DNA of 64,000 nt, taken from assembly GCA_964646615.1 (NCBI GenBank), contig CAZYEV010000083.1, forward strand, positions 1 through 64,000, in the 5' to 3' direction. The translations under genes and the position numbers were made by a program. Shown in pieces: positions 1 through 9,050 of the stretch (position 1 is its first letter; every line of letters starts with the position of its first letter). The notes under the pieces were generated by a model. It was given only the letters and a program-made list of their open reading frames with translations, did no database searches and had not been told where the DNA came from. Source of the DNA: M3007 sp964646615. GTDB taxonomy: Bacteria > Bacteroidota > Bacteroidia > Chitinophagales > Saprospiraceae.

Positions 1-1
1 G

Positions 2-133
2 GAGGGTCGTTTGTTGCGTTCGTGGGTACTTTCGGCGGGTGTTCAGCAGTTTTGGCTGCCGCTGGAGGGCTTGCCGGCAGGGACGTATTCGGTGGAGTGC
101 GAGGACAGTGCGCTACTTTTGCTCAAGAGGTAA
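2..133 (+). CDS. C-terminal end of a T9SS type A cargo protein (partial)
   Basis: An open frame enters from the left edge and stops with TAA at 131-133, giving 43 residues. They have the look of the last strands of a type A sorting domain: 'GRLLRSWVLSAG', then 'LPAGTYSV', then a short hydrophobic end finishing in Lys-Arg. In Bacteroidota such domains send proteins through the type IX secretion system to the cell surface. Everything upstream is outside the window, so the function of the mature protein cannot be told. Only the sorting tail is supported. Confidence 0.7.
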   Translation, partial: EGRLLRSWVLSAGVQQFWLPLEGLPAGTYSVECEDSALLLLKR

Positions 134-156
134 CACCGCCCGCCAGGGTGGTGTTA
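131..156. terminator. Probable bidirectional terminator hairpin
   Basis: TAACACC (131-137) pairs with GGTGTTA (150-156). A G-U pair and CCC/GGG continue the stem, giving about 11 pairs around a GCCA loop. It sits between two convergent genes and contains the stop codon of the plus-strand gene. There is no clean U run on either side, so termination is inferred from stem and position. Confidence 0.5.
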
Positions 157-169
157 CCTCGTTCTTTAC

Positions 170-1807
170 TTAATTCTTCACATCCACAGTGATGCGCGAA
201 GGTCTGTTGGCTAAGTCCCATGCGGTATAGAAGGCCAGTTGGGCGCGTTTGGCGGCGGCCTCGACGTTTATTTTTTCTGCTGTATCGGTGGGCTTGTGGT
301 AGTCGGCGTGGGTGCCGTTGAAGTAGAAGATGGCCGGTATGCCGCGTTCAGCGAAGTTGTAGTGGTCGCTGCGTTCGTAGAAGCGGTTGGGATCTTTAGG
401 GTCGTTGTACTTATAGTCTAATTCCAATTGCGTGTGCACTGCATTGGCGAACTCGTTGATTTCGTGCAGTTCGGTGCTCAGGCGATTGGAGCCGATGACA
501 TAGACGTAGTTGGGGTTATTGGCGTGACGGTTGTCCGCGCGGCCTATCATATCCACGTTGATGTTGGCCACGGTGTTCCGGAGCGGGAAGAGAGGAAATT
601 CGACATAAAAACGCGAGCCGAGCAAGCCTTTTTCTTCGCCGCTGACGAGCATACACACCACACTGCGCTTAGGACCGGCGCCGGCGGCTTTGGCTTTAGC
701 AAAAGCATTGGCAATGGCGATGACGCCCGAGGTACCTGAAGCGTTGTCGTCAGCGCCGTTGTAGATGACATCGCCGCTGCCGCCTAAGTGGTCGTAGTGC
801 GCCGTGATGATGACGTACTCGTCTTTGAGCACAGGGTCGCTGCCTTCGATGAAGCCGACGACGTTGGAACCTTCCAGCGTGCGTATCTCTTTAGCCATGC
901 GCGCTTCTATGTTGGCTTTGATTTTCACGGGTTTAAATGCTGCGGCATTGTTTTTGGCACTTCCGAAGACCTCGTTGGCCTTGTCTGTGTTTTTGCCGAA
1001 AAGAGCGTTGGCGACGTCCTGGCTGATGAAGATGGAATTGACCAGGCCTTTGTACAGCGGGTCGGCGTTGGGCGAGGTGGGCGTCCAGCCCCAGAGCGAC
1101 AGCTGGCGGCGGTTGGCGCGCATAGCCTCGCCGATGTCGGGCACGATGATGAGGGCCAGGGTGGCGCCTTTTTGGGCGGCGAGTCGGGCTTTGCGCGTCC
1201 AGTCCATCGTCCAGTTAGTGCGCGCCTCGGTGCCGGTGAGCAGCGAGCGGCCCTGGGCGTCTATGGGTTCGCCGTCGTAGAAGACGACCACTTTCCCGCG
1301 CACATCGGCATTGGCGTAGTGGTTGATTTTGCCCTCTTCGATGCCATAGCCGACAAAAACGGCTTCTTTTGCCTTCAGGCTCGGCAGGTCGGCATTGTAG
1401 GCAGGCAGGACGATGTAGTCCTTTCGCGAGGTGAAAGTGGTGCCGTTGACGGACAGGTCCAGGTCGGCCCAGCTTTCGCGTTTGAGGAAGATGTATTGAA
1501 AATAGGTGTTCCGGTCGGCCACCGCCGGAAGTCCCATGGCTTTGAACTGGGCGGCGATGAAATCGGCGGCTTTGCGCTGGCCTTCGGTGCCGGTTTCGCG
1601 GCCTTGCATGGCGTCAGAAGCCAGGGTATCCACCAGGAATCTGAGGTATTCAGGGGTAATGGCTGCAGCGAAAGGCCGTGCGTCGGGCAACTGGTAGTAG
1701 CGCGGGCGCAGCGACAGGCGTGCAGTGATGGAGTCGTCGTAGGTGCGTTGAGCCTGTAAAGACAGCGTAGTCAGTAAGAGCAGGATAAAAGCAGGATAGT
1801 GTTTCAT
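170..1807 (-). CDS. Secreted M28 family zinc aminopeptidase
   Basis: The protein has 545 residues from the ATG at 1807. This start was chosen because it begins a clear signal peptide (MKHYPAFILLLLTTLSLQAQ); a longer frame upstream only adds non-signal sequence. The M28 co-catalytic zinc site is visible: 'ITAHYDHLG' and 'NGADDNASG' supply His and Asp, 'SGEEKGLLGS' the catalytic Glu, 'NVDMIGR' an Asp and 'SDHYNF' the last His. A protease-associated-type insert precedes the catalytic part. It probably removes N-terminal residues from peptides in the periplasm or outside the cell. rpiB lies 106 bases upstream on the same strand. No T9SS sorting domain is seen. Confidence 0.9.
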   Translation of the reverse strand: MKHYPAFILLLLTTLSLQAQRTYDDSITARLSLRPRYYQLPDARPFAAAITPEYLRFLVDTLASDAMQGRETGTEGQRKAADFIAAQFKAMGLPAVADRNTYFQYIFLKRESWADLDLSVNGTTFTSRKDYIVLPAYNADLPSLKAKEAVFVGYGIEEGKINHYANADVRGKVVVFYDGEPIDAQGRSLLTGTEARTNWTMDWTRKARLAAQKGATLALIIVPDIGEAMRANRRQLSLWGWTPTSPNADPLYKGLVNSIFISQDVANALFGKNTDKANEVFGSAKNNAAAFKPVKIKANIEARMAKEIRTLEGSNVVGFIEGSDPVLKDEYVIITAHYDHLGGSGDVIYNGADDNASGTSGVIAIANAFAKAKAAGAGPKRSVVCMLVSGEEKGLLGSRFYVEFPLFPLRNTVANINVDMIGRADNRHANNPNYVYVIGSNRLSTELHEINEFANAVHTQLELDYKYNDPKDPNRFYERSDHYNFAERGIPAIFYFNGTHADYHKPTDTAEKINVEAAAKRAQLAFYTAWDLANRPSRITVDVKN

Positions 1808-1913
1808 AAAAGCGTGAAGATGAGAAACAGACAGGGAGACAAGGCCTTCGGGCGGAAGCGGCCTGTGGGTTAACATGTTTTTGGGTAGTAGCGTTTAGCG
1901 GTAAGCACAAAGG

Positions 1914-2345
1914 TCATGCGCAGGCGATTTTCTCGATGCGGCGCTGGTGTCGGCCGCCTTCGAAGGGCGTCTCCAGAAAGACGCGCACCATGGCCTGGGC
2001 CTGTATTTCGGGTACAAATCGGGCGGGCAGCGCTATCATGTTGGCATCGTTGTGTTGGCGAGCCAGTGCGGCAATTTCCTCCGTCCAGCACAGGGCGCAG
2101 CGGATGCCGGCGTGCTTGTTGGCAGTCATGGCGACGCCGTTGCCGCTGCCGCACAGGACGATGCCGTAGTCGGCCTGGCCTGTTTCTACGGCTTGCGCCA
2201 CGGCGTGAGCGAAGTCGGGGTAATCCACCGACTCCGGAGAATGCGTGCCAAAGTCCTGAACCATGTGTCCCAGGCGTTGCAGCATGGCTACCAGACCGTC
2301 TTTGTAAGGGTAGCCAGCGTGGTCGCAGCCGATAGCAATTCTCAT
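1914..2345 (-). CDS. rpiB: Ribose-5-phosphate isomerase B
   Basis: The protein has 143 residues, the usual RpiB length. It interconverts ribose 5-phosphate and ribulose 5-phosphate in the cytosolic pentose phosphate pathway. 'MRIAIGCDHAGY' is the conserved RpiB N-terminus and decides the start; the frame is open further upstream but without family sequence. Cys65 in 'LCGSGNG' is the catalytic base and His98 in 'ARQHNDAN' the ring-opening histidine. A TACCTTTG box lies about 22 bases before the ATG. It is divergent from the subtilisin-like protease gene and leads into the M28 peptidase gene on the same strand. Confidence 0.93.
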   Translation of the reverse strand: MRIAIGCDHAGYPYKDGLVAMLQRLGHMVQDFGTHSPESVDYPDFAHAVAQAVETGQADYGIVLCGSGNGVAMTANKHAGIRCALCWTEEIAALARQHNDANMIALPARFVPEIQAQAMVRVFLETPFEGGRHQRRIEKIACA

Positions 2346-2367
2346 AGATGAAGTTGTTTTTGCGTCC

Positions 2368-2375
2368 CAAAGGTA
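2368..2375 (-). promoter_or_regulatory. TAnnTTTG -7 box for rpiB
   Basis: The minus strand reads TACCTTTG, a perfect match to the Bacteroidota -7 element, 22 bases before the rpiB start. I see no clear TTG/TTTG upstream element at 17-23 bases. Confidence 0.6.
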
Positions 2376-2445
2376 CGGCTTGCGCTTTTTGCGCTTTTGT
2401 CGCCCACTGGCGAATCGCCCAAAGGCCGCGTTACGGGGCCGAACG

Positions 2446-2453
2446 TACCTTTG
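2446..2453 (+). promoter_or_regulatory. TAnnTTTG -7 box for the S8 protease gene
   Basis: TACCTTTG lies 26 bases before the ATG at 2480. With the rpiB box it makes a compact divergent promoter region of about 80 bases. Confidence 0.6.
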
Positions 2454-2479
2454 AGGCACATTTCACAACGATATTTGCC

Positions 2480-4273
2480 ATGCGCATTCTCTTTTTTCTC
2501 ATCGTCTTTTTGTTATCCTTTACCTCTGAGGCGCAGCGTATTGCCTCTTTTCCTCACAAGTTTTCGACCGCTGTAGAGGCTGCGGTGTCGGAAAGCCGGC
2601 CCTGCGATGTGCTGGTTGTTTTTTCCCAAAAAGCCGATCTGTCTGCTGCTGCGCGCATTCGCGGCAAGGCTGAAAAAGGCCAATACGTTTATCGCCGTCT
2701 GTTGGAAGTGGCTGAGAGCAGCCAGCAGCGCGCGCGGGTATTGTTGCGTCAGCGCGATGCGTATTTTCAGTCGTTTTTTCTGGTGAATGCCATCGCTATT
2801 CGCCAGGCGACGCCTGAGGTGTTGGCCGAAATGGCCGCTCTGCCCGAAGTGGAGCGCATCGCGCTTGACCCAACGGTAATGTTTGCAGCACCCGAACAGA
2901 GCACTGCCGTACCCACCAATCTCCGCGCGGGTGTGGAGTGGGGCATCTCCATGATCCGCGCCCCGGAAGTGTGGGCCTTGGGCTATACCGGCCAGGGCAT
3001 CACCGTGGGCGGCGCCGACACCGGCTACGAATGGTGGCACCCGGCCATCCGAAACCAGTACCGCGGCTACAACCCCGCTACGGGCGATGCCGACCACAAC
3101 TACCACTGGCACGACGCCATCCACGAAATCAGCCCCTTGAGTGGCGACAGCATTCCCGACCCCAGCAACAACCCCTGCGGCCTTAACGTGCCCTACCCCT
3201 GCGACGACAACAACCACGGCACCCACACCATGGGCACCATGGTGGGCGACGACAGCCAGGGCAACCAGATAGGCGTAGCCCCGACAGCCCGCTGGGTAGC
3301 CTGCCGAAACATGGAACGCGGCAACGGAAAACCTTCCACATATCTCGAATGCTTCGAGTGGTTTCTCGCGCCGACCGACCTCAACGGGCAAAACGCCCGC
3401 CCCGACCTGGCCCCGCACGTCATCAATAACTCCTGGTACTGCTCCGAGTCTGAAGGCTGCACCGACCTGGCTATCAACGACTTGTTGCGCCAGGCGGTAG
3501 TGGCGCTGCGCGCGGCGGGCATCGTGGTCGTCGTCAGCAACGGCAATTCCGGCTCCAGAGGATGTGCCAGCACCTTCGGGCCGCCGGCTTATTTTGAGGA
3601 AAGTTTCAGTGTGGGGGCCACGGCCGACAACGACTCCATTACCGGCTTCAGCAGCCGCGGGCCGGTAACCATAGACGGCAGCAATCGCCTCAAGCCCAAC
3701 GTGGTGGCTCCTGGGGCTGCGGTACGCTCCTGCATCCGCAACGGCGGCTATGCCCACTTTTGGGGCACCAGCATGGCCGGCCCGCACGTGGCTGGGCTGG
3801 TAGCGCTTATCCTCTCCGCCCGACCCGACCTGGCCGGCGAAGTGGACCTCATAGAAGACATCATCGAGCAGACCGCCGTGCCCAAATTCGGCTGGCAGGA
3901 CTGCAGCGACAGCACCGGCCTGGCCTACCCTAACAACACTTACGGCTACGGGCGCGTAGATGCACTGGCTGCCGTGCTCAAGGCGCTGACCATCACTACC
4001 GCTCCCGAACAGCCTGCCGCTGCCCTCGACATCGCCTTGCTGCAAAACCCGGTAACCGACGCCGTCCGCTTCCGCATTCGCAACGCTGCCGGCGCGCTGA
4101 CGCTGACGCTGCACAGCGCCGACGGGCGCGTCGTGCATGCACTGAGCCAGACCCTCGACGGCGCGGACACGATACTCGCCGTGCCTATGCGCCATTTGCC
4201 CACAGGTCTGTACTTCTGGAAGGCCCAGATAGGGCAGGCGGTGGCTGCCGGAAAGATTATCCGCCAGCCTTGA
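2480..4273 (+). CDS. Subtilisin-like (S8) serine protease with T9SS sorting domain
   Basis: The protein has 597 residues. The start at 2480 gives a signal peptide (MRILFFLIVFLLSFTSEAQ). Residues about 35-135 look like an inhibitor I9-type propeptide. The catalytic triad is visible: Asp180 in 'GGADTGYEWWHP', His246 in 'NNHGTHTMGT' and Ser431 in 'GTSMAGPHVAG', with the oxyanion Asn probably in 'NNSWYCSE'. The last ~85 residues ('LLQNPVTDAVRF' to 'GLYFWKAQIG') form a type A T9SS sorting domain. It is expected to be exported across the outer membrane and to degrade proteins outside the cell. The catalytic half is richer in C-ending codons than the N-terminal half. Confidence 0.93.
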   Translation: MRILFFLIVFLLSFTSEAQRIASFPHKFSTAVEAAVSESRPCDVLVVFSQKADLSAAARIRGKAEKGQYVYRRLLEVAESSQQRARVLLRQRDAYFQSFFLVNAIAIRQATPEVLAEMAALPEVERIALDPTVMFAAPEQSTAVPTNLRAGVEWGISMIRAPEVWALGYTGQGITVGGADTGYEWWHPAIRNQYRGYNPATGDADHNYHWHDAIHEISPLSGDSIPDPSNNPCGLNVPYPCDDNNHGTHTMGTMVGDDSQGNQIGVAPTARWVACRNMERGNGKPSTYLECFEWFLAPTDLNGQNARPDLAPHVINNSWYCSESEGCTDLAINDLLRQAVVALRAAGIVVVVSNGNSGSRGCASTFGPPAYFEESFSVGATADNDSITGFSSRGPVTIDGSNRLKPNVVAPGAAVRSCIRNGGYAHFWGTSMAGPHVAGLVALILSARPDLAGEVDLIEDIIEQTAVPKFGWQDCSDSTGLAYPNNTYGYGRVDALAAVLKALTITTAPEQPAAALDIALLQNPVTDAVRFRIRNAAGALTLTLHSADGRVVHALSQTLDGADTILAVPMRHLPTGLYFWKAQIGQAVAAGKIIRQP

Positions 4274-4284
4274 GAGCACTTTCA

Positions 4285-5289
4285 TCACACGGTGATGACG
4301 CGCAGCGGCCCCCAGCGGAGCAGCAACTCGAACACCAGCAGGCAAAAGGCTACGGCCAGCACCCAAAAGAACAACTCGGTGCGGCGCACCACCACGGTGC
4401 GCTGCACCGCTGCTTTTTCCAACGCATTCAACTCGCGCTGAACGGTGCCCAGGGCTACCGCGTCGTCGGCACGCAAAAACCGCCCGCCTGTCGCCGTAGC
4501 AATGCGCTGCAATAGGGCGGTGTCCAGCGTCATTGGGCGCCGCGCAAAGTCGTAGCTGCCGTCGAAGCGCCTGCGCGTGGGCGACTCCACGACGCCGTCG
4601 CGCCCCAGCCCAATGGCGTACACGCGAATGCCCAGCGCCCGCGCCATTTCGGCTGCCTGCAAGGGGCCGATTGCGCCGCCGTTGTTTTCGGCATCGGTCA
4701 GCAGCACCACTGCTTTGCCCGCTGTAGAGGGGCTTCGGGCCAGGTGATGCAGGGCCGTAGCCAGGCCCATGCCTATGGCTGTCCCTTCGGGCAAACGCCC
4801 CACCTGTGCATTGGCCAGAAAGGCCCGCAACAGCCGGTGGTCGAGCGTCAGGGGGCAATGGGTGAATGCGCCGCCGGCAAACAGCACCAACCCGATGCGG
4901 TCGCCCGGGCGGTCGTTTATCCATTTCGTTGCTAAGGCTTTAGCTACTTCGAGCCGGTCGGGTGTCAGGTCTTTTGACAGCATACTGTGCGAGACGTCCA
5001 GCACCACAAACAAGTCGCGTGCCTGCACCGTCTTCTGCTCCTGATAGTCTAACCACTGGGGCCGCGCCATGGCCAACACCAACAGCGCCAGCACTGCCCA
5101 GCGCACGTACTGGATGCTTCCGCGCGCATAAACGACCCACGTCTTCACACCTTTCATCGCTTCCTGGCGCGACATCTGCAGCGCTACATGGCGCCCGCGC
5201 TCCATGCGCACGTAGGCGTAGGCCAGCGGCGGCAACGCCAGCAACAACAACAGCCATAGCGGCTCGGCAAAGGAAACAGGTACGGCCAT
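4285..5289 (-). CDS. BatA-like von Willebrand factor A membrane protein
   Basis: The protein has 334 residues from ATG 5289. An N-terminal hydrophobic pair ('PLWLLLLLALPPLAYAY' and 'VRWAVLALLVLAMA') is followed by a VWA domain with the metal-binding DxSxS motif (D98-V-S-H-S102) and 'LLTDAENNGG'. A C-terminal membrane span ('FFWVLAVAFCLLVFELLL') closes it. This is the BatA/BatB layout of the Bacteroidota aerotolerance operon, where VWA proteins are thought to act in the periplasm with a MoxR ATPase. No moxR, DUF58 or batD gene is next to it, so it stands alone. A small hairpin, TCATCAC-ACG-GTGATGA (4282-4298), overlaps its stop codon. Confidence 0.85.
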   Translation of the reverse strand: MAVPVSFAEPLWLLLLLALPPLAYAYVRMERGRHVALQMSRQEAMKGVKTWVVYARGSIQYVRWAVLALLVLAMARPQWLDYQEQKTVQARDLFVVLDVSHSMLSKDLTPDRLEVAKALATKWINDRPGDRIGLVLFAGGAFTHCPLTLDHRLLRAFLANAQVGRLPEGTAIGMGLATALHHLARSPSTAGKAVVLLTDAENNGGAIGPLQAAEMARALGIRVYAIGLGRDGVVESPTRRRFDGSYDFARRPMTLDTALLQRIATATGGRFLRADDAVALGTVQRELNALEKAAVQRTVVVRRTELFFWVLAVAFCLLVFELLLRWGPLRVITV

Positions 5290-5309
5290 GCTCCGGAAAA
5301 CCAATCGCA

Positions 5310-5338
5310 CAAAGGTAGCCTGCCGCACCTATCCCAAA
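5310..5338 (-). promoter_or_regulatory. Promoter of the VWA gene (TTTG-N17-TACCTTTG)
   Basis: On the minus strand TTTG (5335-5338) is followed after 17 bases by TACCTTTG (5310-5317), which ends 20 bases before the ATG at 5289. Both elements match the Bacteroidota vegetative promoter. Confidence 0.7.
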
Positions 5339-5368
5339 GGTGGAAAAACGCCCGGCGCAAACGGCATC

Positions 5369-6133
5369 TTACTCGGATACATTCGCCTCAATTCGGTCAA
5401 TCGTGCCTTTGTAGTATTCAAAATCGCCCTCCGGCAAGTGCCATGCCACGCGCACCTTTTCGCATATTTGAAGGCCTTTTTGCTTTTTGTAGCTTTCGAC
5501 GTGGGCCGAAAACTTCACCTTTTGGTAGGTGTTCTTGCCCAGAGAATAGTAGCGGTCGTCTGTTTCAAAATGGGTGAACAGCCCGTTTTTATCAAAATAG
5601 AAGCAGCCCGAAACCTCGATGCCGTTGTCGCTCAGATGGCCCATTACGGCATGTTCGTTGAGCGGTGTCCAGGTTACACTGTCCAGCAGAAGATAGCCGG
5701 GGATGAACATAAATTCGCAAAAGGCGGTTATCAGGGCCGACTGAGCAGTCTCTCGACTGTTGTCAAAAACAACGCTAAAGAGTTGGAGCAGTTTTCCATT
5801 CACTTCTCCGTAGCCGTCGCGGTAAAGGTCTCGGGCGGCGACGGGCATGGTGGCAAATTTCATGTACGCTACCCGCCCGATAGGCTTCACGGAGTTGAAC
5901 TGAAGGGTTTCCAGACGAGTCCAGGACTTTTGAGGCGACATTTTTAGCCAGCTCTCAGCCCAGTAAACGTCCGCATTTCGGGGCACTTCAGTTCCCATGT
6001 ATCCGCAAACGCTCAGGTACCGCTTCAGTACCTCGGGCAGATGTTGAACATGTTCTTCTGTGAAAAACGCTGTTTTTTGTGTCTTGCTTCGCTCCAAAAG
6101 AGCAGCCCGGTCTCTCAGATAGATTTTTTTCAT
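5369..6133 (-). CDS. DUF6544 family protein
   Basis: The protein has 254 residues, with no signal peptide or membrane span. 'LPEVLKRYLSVCGYMG' near residue 31 and the later 'GCFYFDKNGLFTHFETDDRY' and 'GDFEYYKGTIDRIEANV' match the pattern I know from DUF6544 proteins, which are predicted lipid-binding-like folds of unknown function. It starts 35 bases after the end of the antiporter gene on the same strand, so the two are probably co-transcribed. The role is unknown. Confidence 0.65.
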   Translation of the reverse strand: MKKIYLRDRAALLERSKTQKTAFFTEEHVQHLPEVLKRYLSVCGYMGTEVPRNADVYWAESWLKMSPQKSWTRLETLQFNSVKPIGRVAYMKFATMPVAARDLYRDGYGEVNGKLLQLFSVVFDNSRETAQSALITAFCEFMFIPGYLLLDSVTWTPLNEHAVMGHLSDNGIEVSGCFYFDKNGLFTHFETDDRYYSLGKNTYQKVKFSAHVESYKKQKGLQICEKVRVAWHLPEGDFEYYKGTIDRIEANVSE

Positions 6134-6168
6134 GGCGGCCAGAGCGGTGGTTACTGTTTGTTGTGAAA

Positions 6169-7407
6169 TTATGACTTGTTATCAGATTGTCCCTCGCTTT
6201 TTAGAAATGCTCGCTTGAGCAATAGCGGCGTAGTCAGTGTGGTCAGGATACCCATGATGACCAGAATAGAAAATACCTCAATGTCTATCAATTGATTTTT
6301 GTAAGCAATGTTGGCAATCACCAGTTCCATGATGCCTCTGGCATTTAGCCCCAAGCCGATGGTCAGAGACACGCGCTTGCGAAGGCCGGCTAAGGTGCCG
6401 CCGAAATAACCGCCCAAAATTTTGGACAAATACGATACCGCAATGACCGAAAACAGAAGACCATAATTGTTGATAGACATAAAATTAAATTCAAGCCCAA
6501 TGCCGGCAAAAAAGATGGGCGCCAGAAAGCCCATGGCCATGTTGCTGGTGGTGGTCTCTATGGCGTTCAAATTGTCTTTGCCAATCAGCGACTCACTGAT
6601 GAGCATTGAGGCAAAAAAAGCGCCTACAATGAAGTGAAGGCCCAGATTCTCCGTAATAGTCGCGAACAACAACACAAATGCAAAGAACAGTGCGAACAGA
6701 GGCTCCTGCCCTTTTAGTAAAGACACCAGTTTGTCTAAGGACTCCTGAATGTAATTGCCTCTGTGCAGCAGTTTCTGAATGAGTAAATAGGCAAAGCTCA
6801 ATAGAAAGATAAAGACCACCAGCTTCAGGAGTGAAAGCGACGCGGCGCCAATGACAGCACCGGCAGACATGTCTGTATTTCGGATATTGAGCAGCACACC
6901 CAGGATAGACAGTGCCAGCACATCGTCAAAAATGGCCACAGAGATGATCTTCTGGCCAACGTCGGAGTTGATCTTCCCCAAGTCCATCAAAATCCGGATA
7001 CTCACGGGCAGCGCTGTAATAGCCACACACAGGCCAATAAAGGCGGCCGTCATCACATCCTGGTCGAAAAAGCGGGCAACGGCAATACCTCCCATCACCG
7101 GGATAAAGAAAGCCAGCAGCGAAATGACGATGTTTTTGCCTTTGAGCGATTTCAAGATGTCGTCAATGTTGATTTCAAGCCCGGCAATGATCACCAACAA
7201 AAAAATCCCTAACTCTGAAATGACCTTGATGTCTTCCGTTCGGTGGATCAGATCCAATACACTGGGGCCCAGGACGATACCGGCGACGATTTCTCCGATC
7301 ATGGCCGGCTGTTTAAAACGCTCGAATACCTCTCCGAAAATCTTCGCCGCTACCAGCAGGATGAGCAGATTGGTGAAAAAGGGAAGTTCAAAGTGTGTGT
7401 TGTCCAT
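6169..7407 (-). CDS. CPA2-family cation:proton antiporter (membrane domain only)
   Basis: The protein has 412 residues and is almost wholly hydrophobic, with about 11-12 membrane spans. 'PAMIGEIVAGIVLGPSVLDL', 'ELGIFLLVIIAGLEINI', 'FDDVLALSILG' and 'GLGLNARGIMELVIANIAY' are hallmarks of the Kef/Nha-type CPA2 exchangers. The Asp pair in 'IFDDV' corresponds to the ion-binding site. It likely exchanges Na+ or K+ for protons across the inner membrane. Unlike the larger KefB-type protein at 27306, it has no C-terminal nucleotide-binding RCK domain. It probably forms an operon with the DUF6544 gene. Confidence 0.88.
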   Translation of the reverse strand: MDNTHFELPFFTNLLILLVAAKIFGEVFERFKQPAMIGEIVAGIVLGPSVLDLIHRTEDIKVISELGIFLLVIIAGLEINIDDILKSLKGKNIVISLLAFFIPVMGGIAVARFFDQDVMTAAFIGLCVAITALPVSIRILMDLGKINSDVGQKIISVAIFDDVLALSILGVLLNIRNTDMSAGAVIGAASLSLLKLVVFIFLLSFAYLLIQKLLHRGNYIQESLDKLVSLLKGQEPLFALFFAFVLLFATITENLGLHFIVGAFFASMLISESLIGKDNLNAIETTTSNMAMGFLAPIFFAGIGLEFNFMSINNYGLLFSVIAVSYLSKILGGYFGGTLAGLRKRVSLTIGLGLNARGIMELVIANIAYKNQLIDIEVFSILVIMGILTTLTTPLLLKRAFLKSEGQSDNKS

Positions 7408-7685
7408 CTTTTACAAGAGGTAGATTTTTTCAGGCTCACGATGCTCAAGCCCTGACGGACGCAAAGATGCGCCTTTTCCCAGCGACGGGAGGTGCTTCCG
7501 GGTAGTAAACTGGAGCCTTGCCCGGCTTTTGTGGGCGTTTTTTGAGGCTATCCCGCGCCTTTCGTTTCGCGTGAAGAGGGCCCGAGGAACAGCAGTTTCC
7601 CGATGCCTTTTTAGCGGCCGCTGGCGGGCCTCGCGCGGGAGGGGCGCTTTCGCGCATGGCACATGGTCAGAGGGCGCAATCGCCT

Positions 7686-7693
7686 TACCTTCG
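7686..7693 (+). promoter_or_regulatory. Imperfect -7 box, nearly leaderless
   Basis: TACCTTCG (7 of 8 matches to TAnnTTTG) ends only five bases before the ATG at 7699. If used, transcription would start at or next to the start codon. I see nothing else convincing in the roughly 290-base gap upstream. Confidence 0.35.
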
Positions 7694-7698
7694 CCCCC

Positions 7699-9039
7699 AT
7701 GAAAAGCCCGATTTTCATCCTTTTCACCGTATGTATGGCGTCGCCTGCGTATGCCTGGCCTTTTGCAGATACCCTGGTGCTACCGCTTCGCGAGGCGGCA
7801 TCGCGTGCCCTGACGCATAGCGTCCAGACGCGCAAAGCCCGTTGGGAGCGTCAGGCAACCGATCTGCGGCTGGCCGACCAACGGCGCAACGCGCTGACGC
7901 CGAAAGTGGATGCCCTGCTCAATGCCGACTACGTGCCAGCGCTACCGACGACCTTTCTGCCAGCGACACTCTTTGGCGGTCAGGAAGGTGCCTACGTGCC
8001 GGCAACGCTGGGCCAGCCCTGGCAAGTTTTCGCTTCGGTGCGGGTGGAGCAGCCCCTGTTCGACGAGGCCGCCCGGCGCTTGGCACCAGCCGCAGCCCTG
8101 ACGGCGGCACTTCAGGATATGCTCGTGGAGCAGTCGGAAGAAGAGGTGCTTTTCCAGACGGCCAACCTGTTCTACCAGGCGCTGCAGATGCGGGCGCTGT
8201 TGCGGGCGCTGGATGCCAGCGTCAGCCAGCTGGAAGTGCTGGAGCGGATGGCGCGGCTTCGGGTGGAGAACGACCAGGCCGTTCGCAGCGATGTGCAACG
8301 TGTTCAGGTGGCGCTGGCCGCTCTGCAAGCGCGTCGGCACGAGCTGGAGGGCGCCATCGAAGCACTTCAGCAGGGCATTCAGTTTCTATGCGGCATCCCC
8401 TTAGACCAGCCCGTTGCGCTGGCGCAGCCCGATACCGCCCTGCAACAACTGGCTCTGCCCTCCGCTGTGGAGCAGACGGCAACGTATCGGCTGCTGGAAG
8501 GGCGTCTGTCGCTGCTGCGCCTTCAGGAGCGCAGTTTGCGGGCAAAAATCTGGCCCCGGTTGGGCCTGTATGCGCAGGCGGGCATCTTATCGCAGCGCTC
8601 AGATGTGCGTTTTGCGGCGGCGGATGGGCGTTGGTACCCGCTGGGTATCGCGGGCTTGCGCATAGAATGGCCACTGCTGGAGGGCTACAGGCAACGGCAC
8701 GGCCTCGAACGGCTCCGTTTAGAGGTGCGGCGCGGCGAAGAGGAGCGCAACGACTACACCCGCGCACGCGAGCTGGAACTGCGGCAGGCACGCATGCAAT
8801 GGGAAAATGCCCAGCGCACGCTGCGCGCTCGAGCGCAGGCACTGGGACTGGCGCGCGAAGTGGTCGCCCAGTTGCAGCTGGCCTATCGGAACGGCATAGC
8901 GCCACTCAGCGAAGTGCTGTCGGCACAAACGGCGCTGGCGGAAGCGGAAACCCAATACGAGCAACAGGTGTTTATGTGCCGCTTAGCGGAAGTCAAGTGG
9001 CTAAAAGCCGCCGGCTTGCTGCGCACACTGTTGAACTAA
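7699..9039 (+). CDS. TolC-family outer membrane efflux protein
   Basis: The protein has 446 residues. The start at 7699 begins a signal peptide (MKSPIFILFTVCMASPAYAW). Two OEP halves follow, rich in long amphipathic helices ('LREAASRALTHSVQTRKARW'; 'ARELELRQARMQWENAQRTL'), ending with 'AYRNGIAPLSEVLSAQTALAEAE', a typical TolC-repeat signature. It should form a trimeric channel in the outer membrane. Its usual partners, a periplasmic adaptor and an RND or ABC transporter, are not adjacent; msrB follows 11 bases downstream instead. The substrate cannot be told. Confidence 0.88.
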   Translation: MKSPIFILFTVCMASPAYAWPFADTLVLPLREAASRALTHSVQTRKARWERQATDLRLADQRRNALTPKVDALLNADYVPALPTTFLPATLFGGQEGAYVPATLGQPWQVFASVRVEQPLFDEAARRLAPAAALTAALQDMLVEQSEEEVLFQTANLFYQALQMRALLRALDASVSQLEVLERMARLRVENDQAVRSDVQRVQVALAALQARRHELEGAIEALQQGIQFLCGIPLDQPVALAQPDTALQQLALPSAVEQTATYRLLEGRLSLLRLQERSLRAKIWPRLGLYAQAGILSQRSDVRFAAADGRWYPLGIAGLRIEWPLLEGYRQRHGLERLRLEVRRGEEERNDYTRARELELRQARMQWENAQRTLRARAQALGLAREVVAQLQLAYRNGIAPLSEVLSAQTALAEAETQYEQQVFMCRLAEVKWLKAAGLLRTLLN

Positions 9040-9050
9040 ACCGGCGAAAC

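Noticed and set aside
2513..4924. Minus-strand frame of 803 codons opposite the S8 protease
   Set aside because: The plus strand carries a complete catalytic triad, signal peptide and sorting domain. The antisense translation is low-complexity and also runs across the end of the VWA gene in another frame.
7408..7698. Possible small gene or RNA in the GC-rich gap
   Set aside because: Frames here give Arg/Ala-rich translations without start context, and I could fold no convincing structure.
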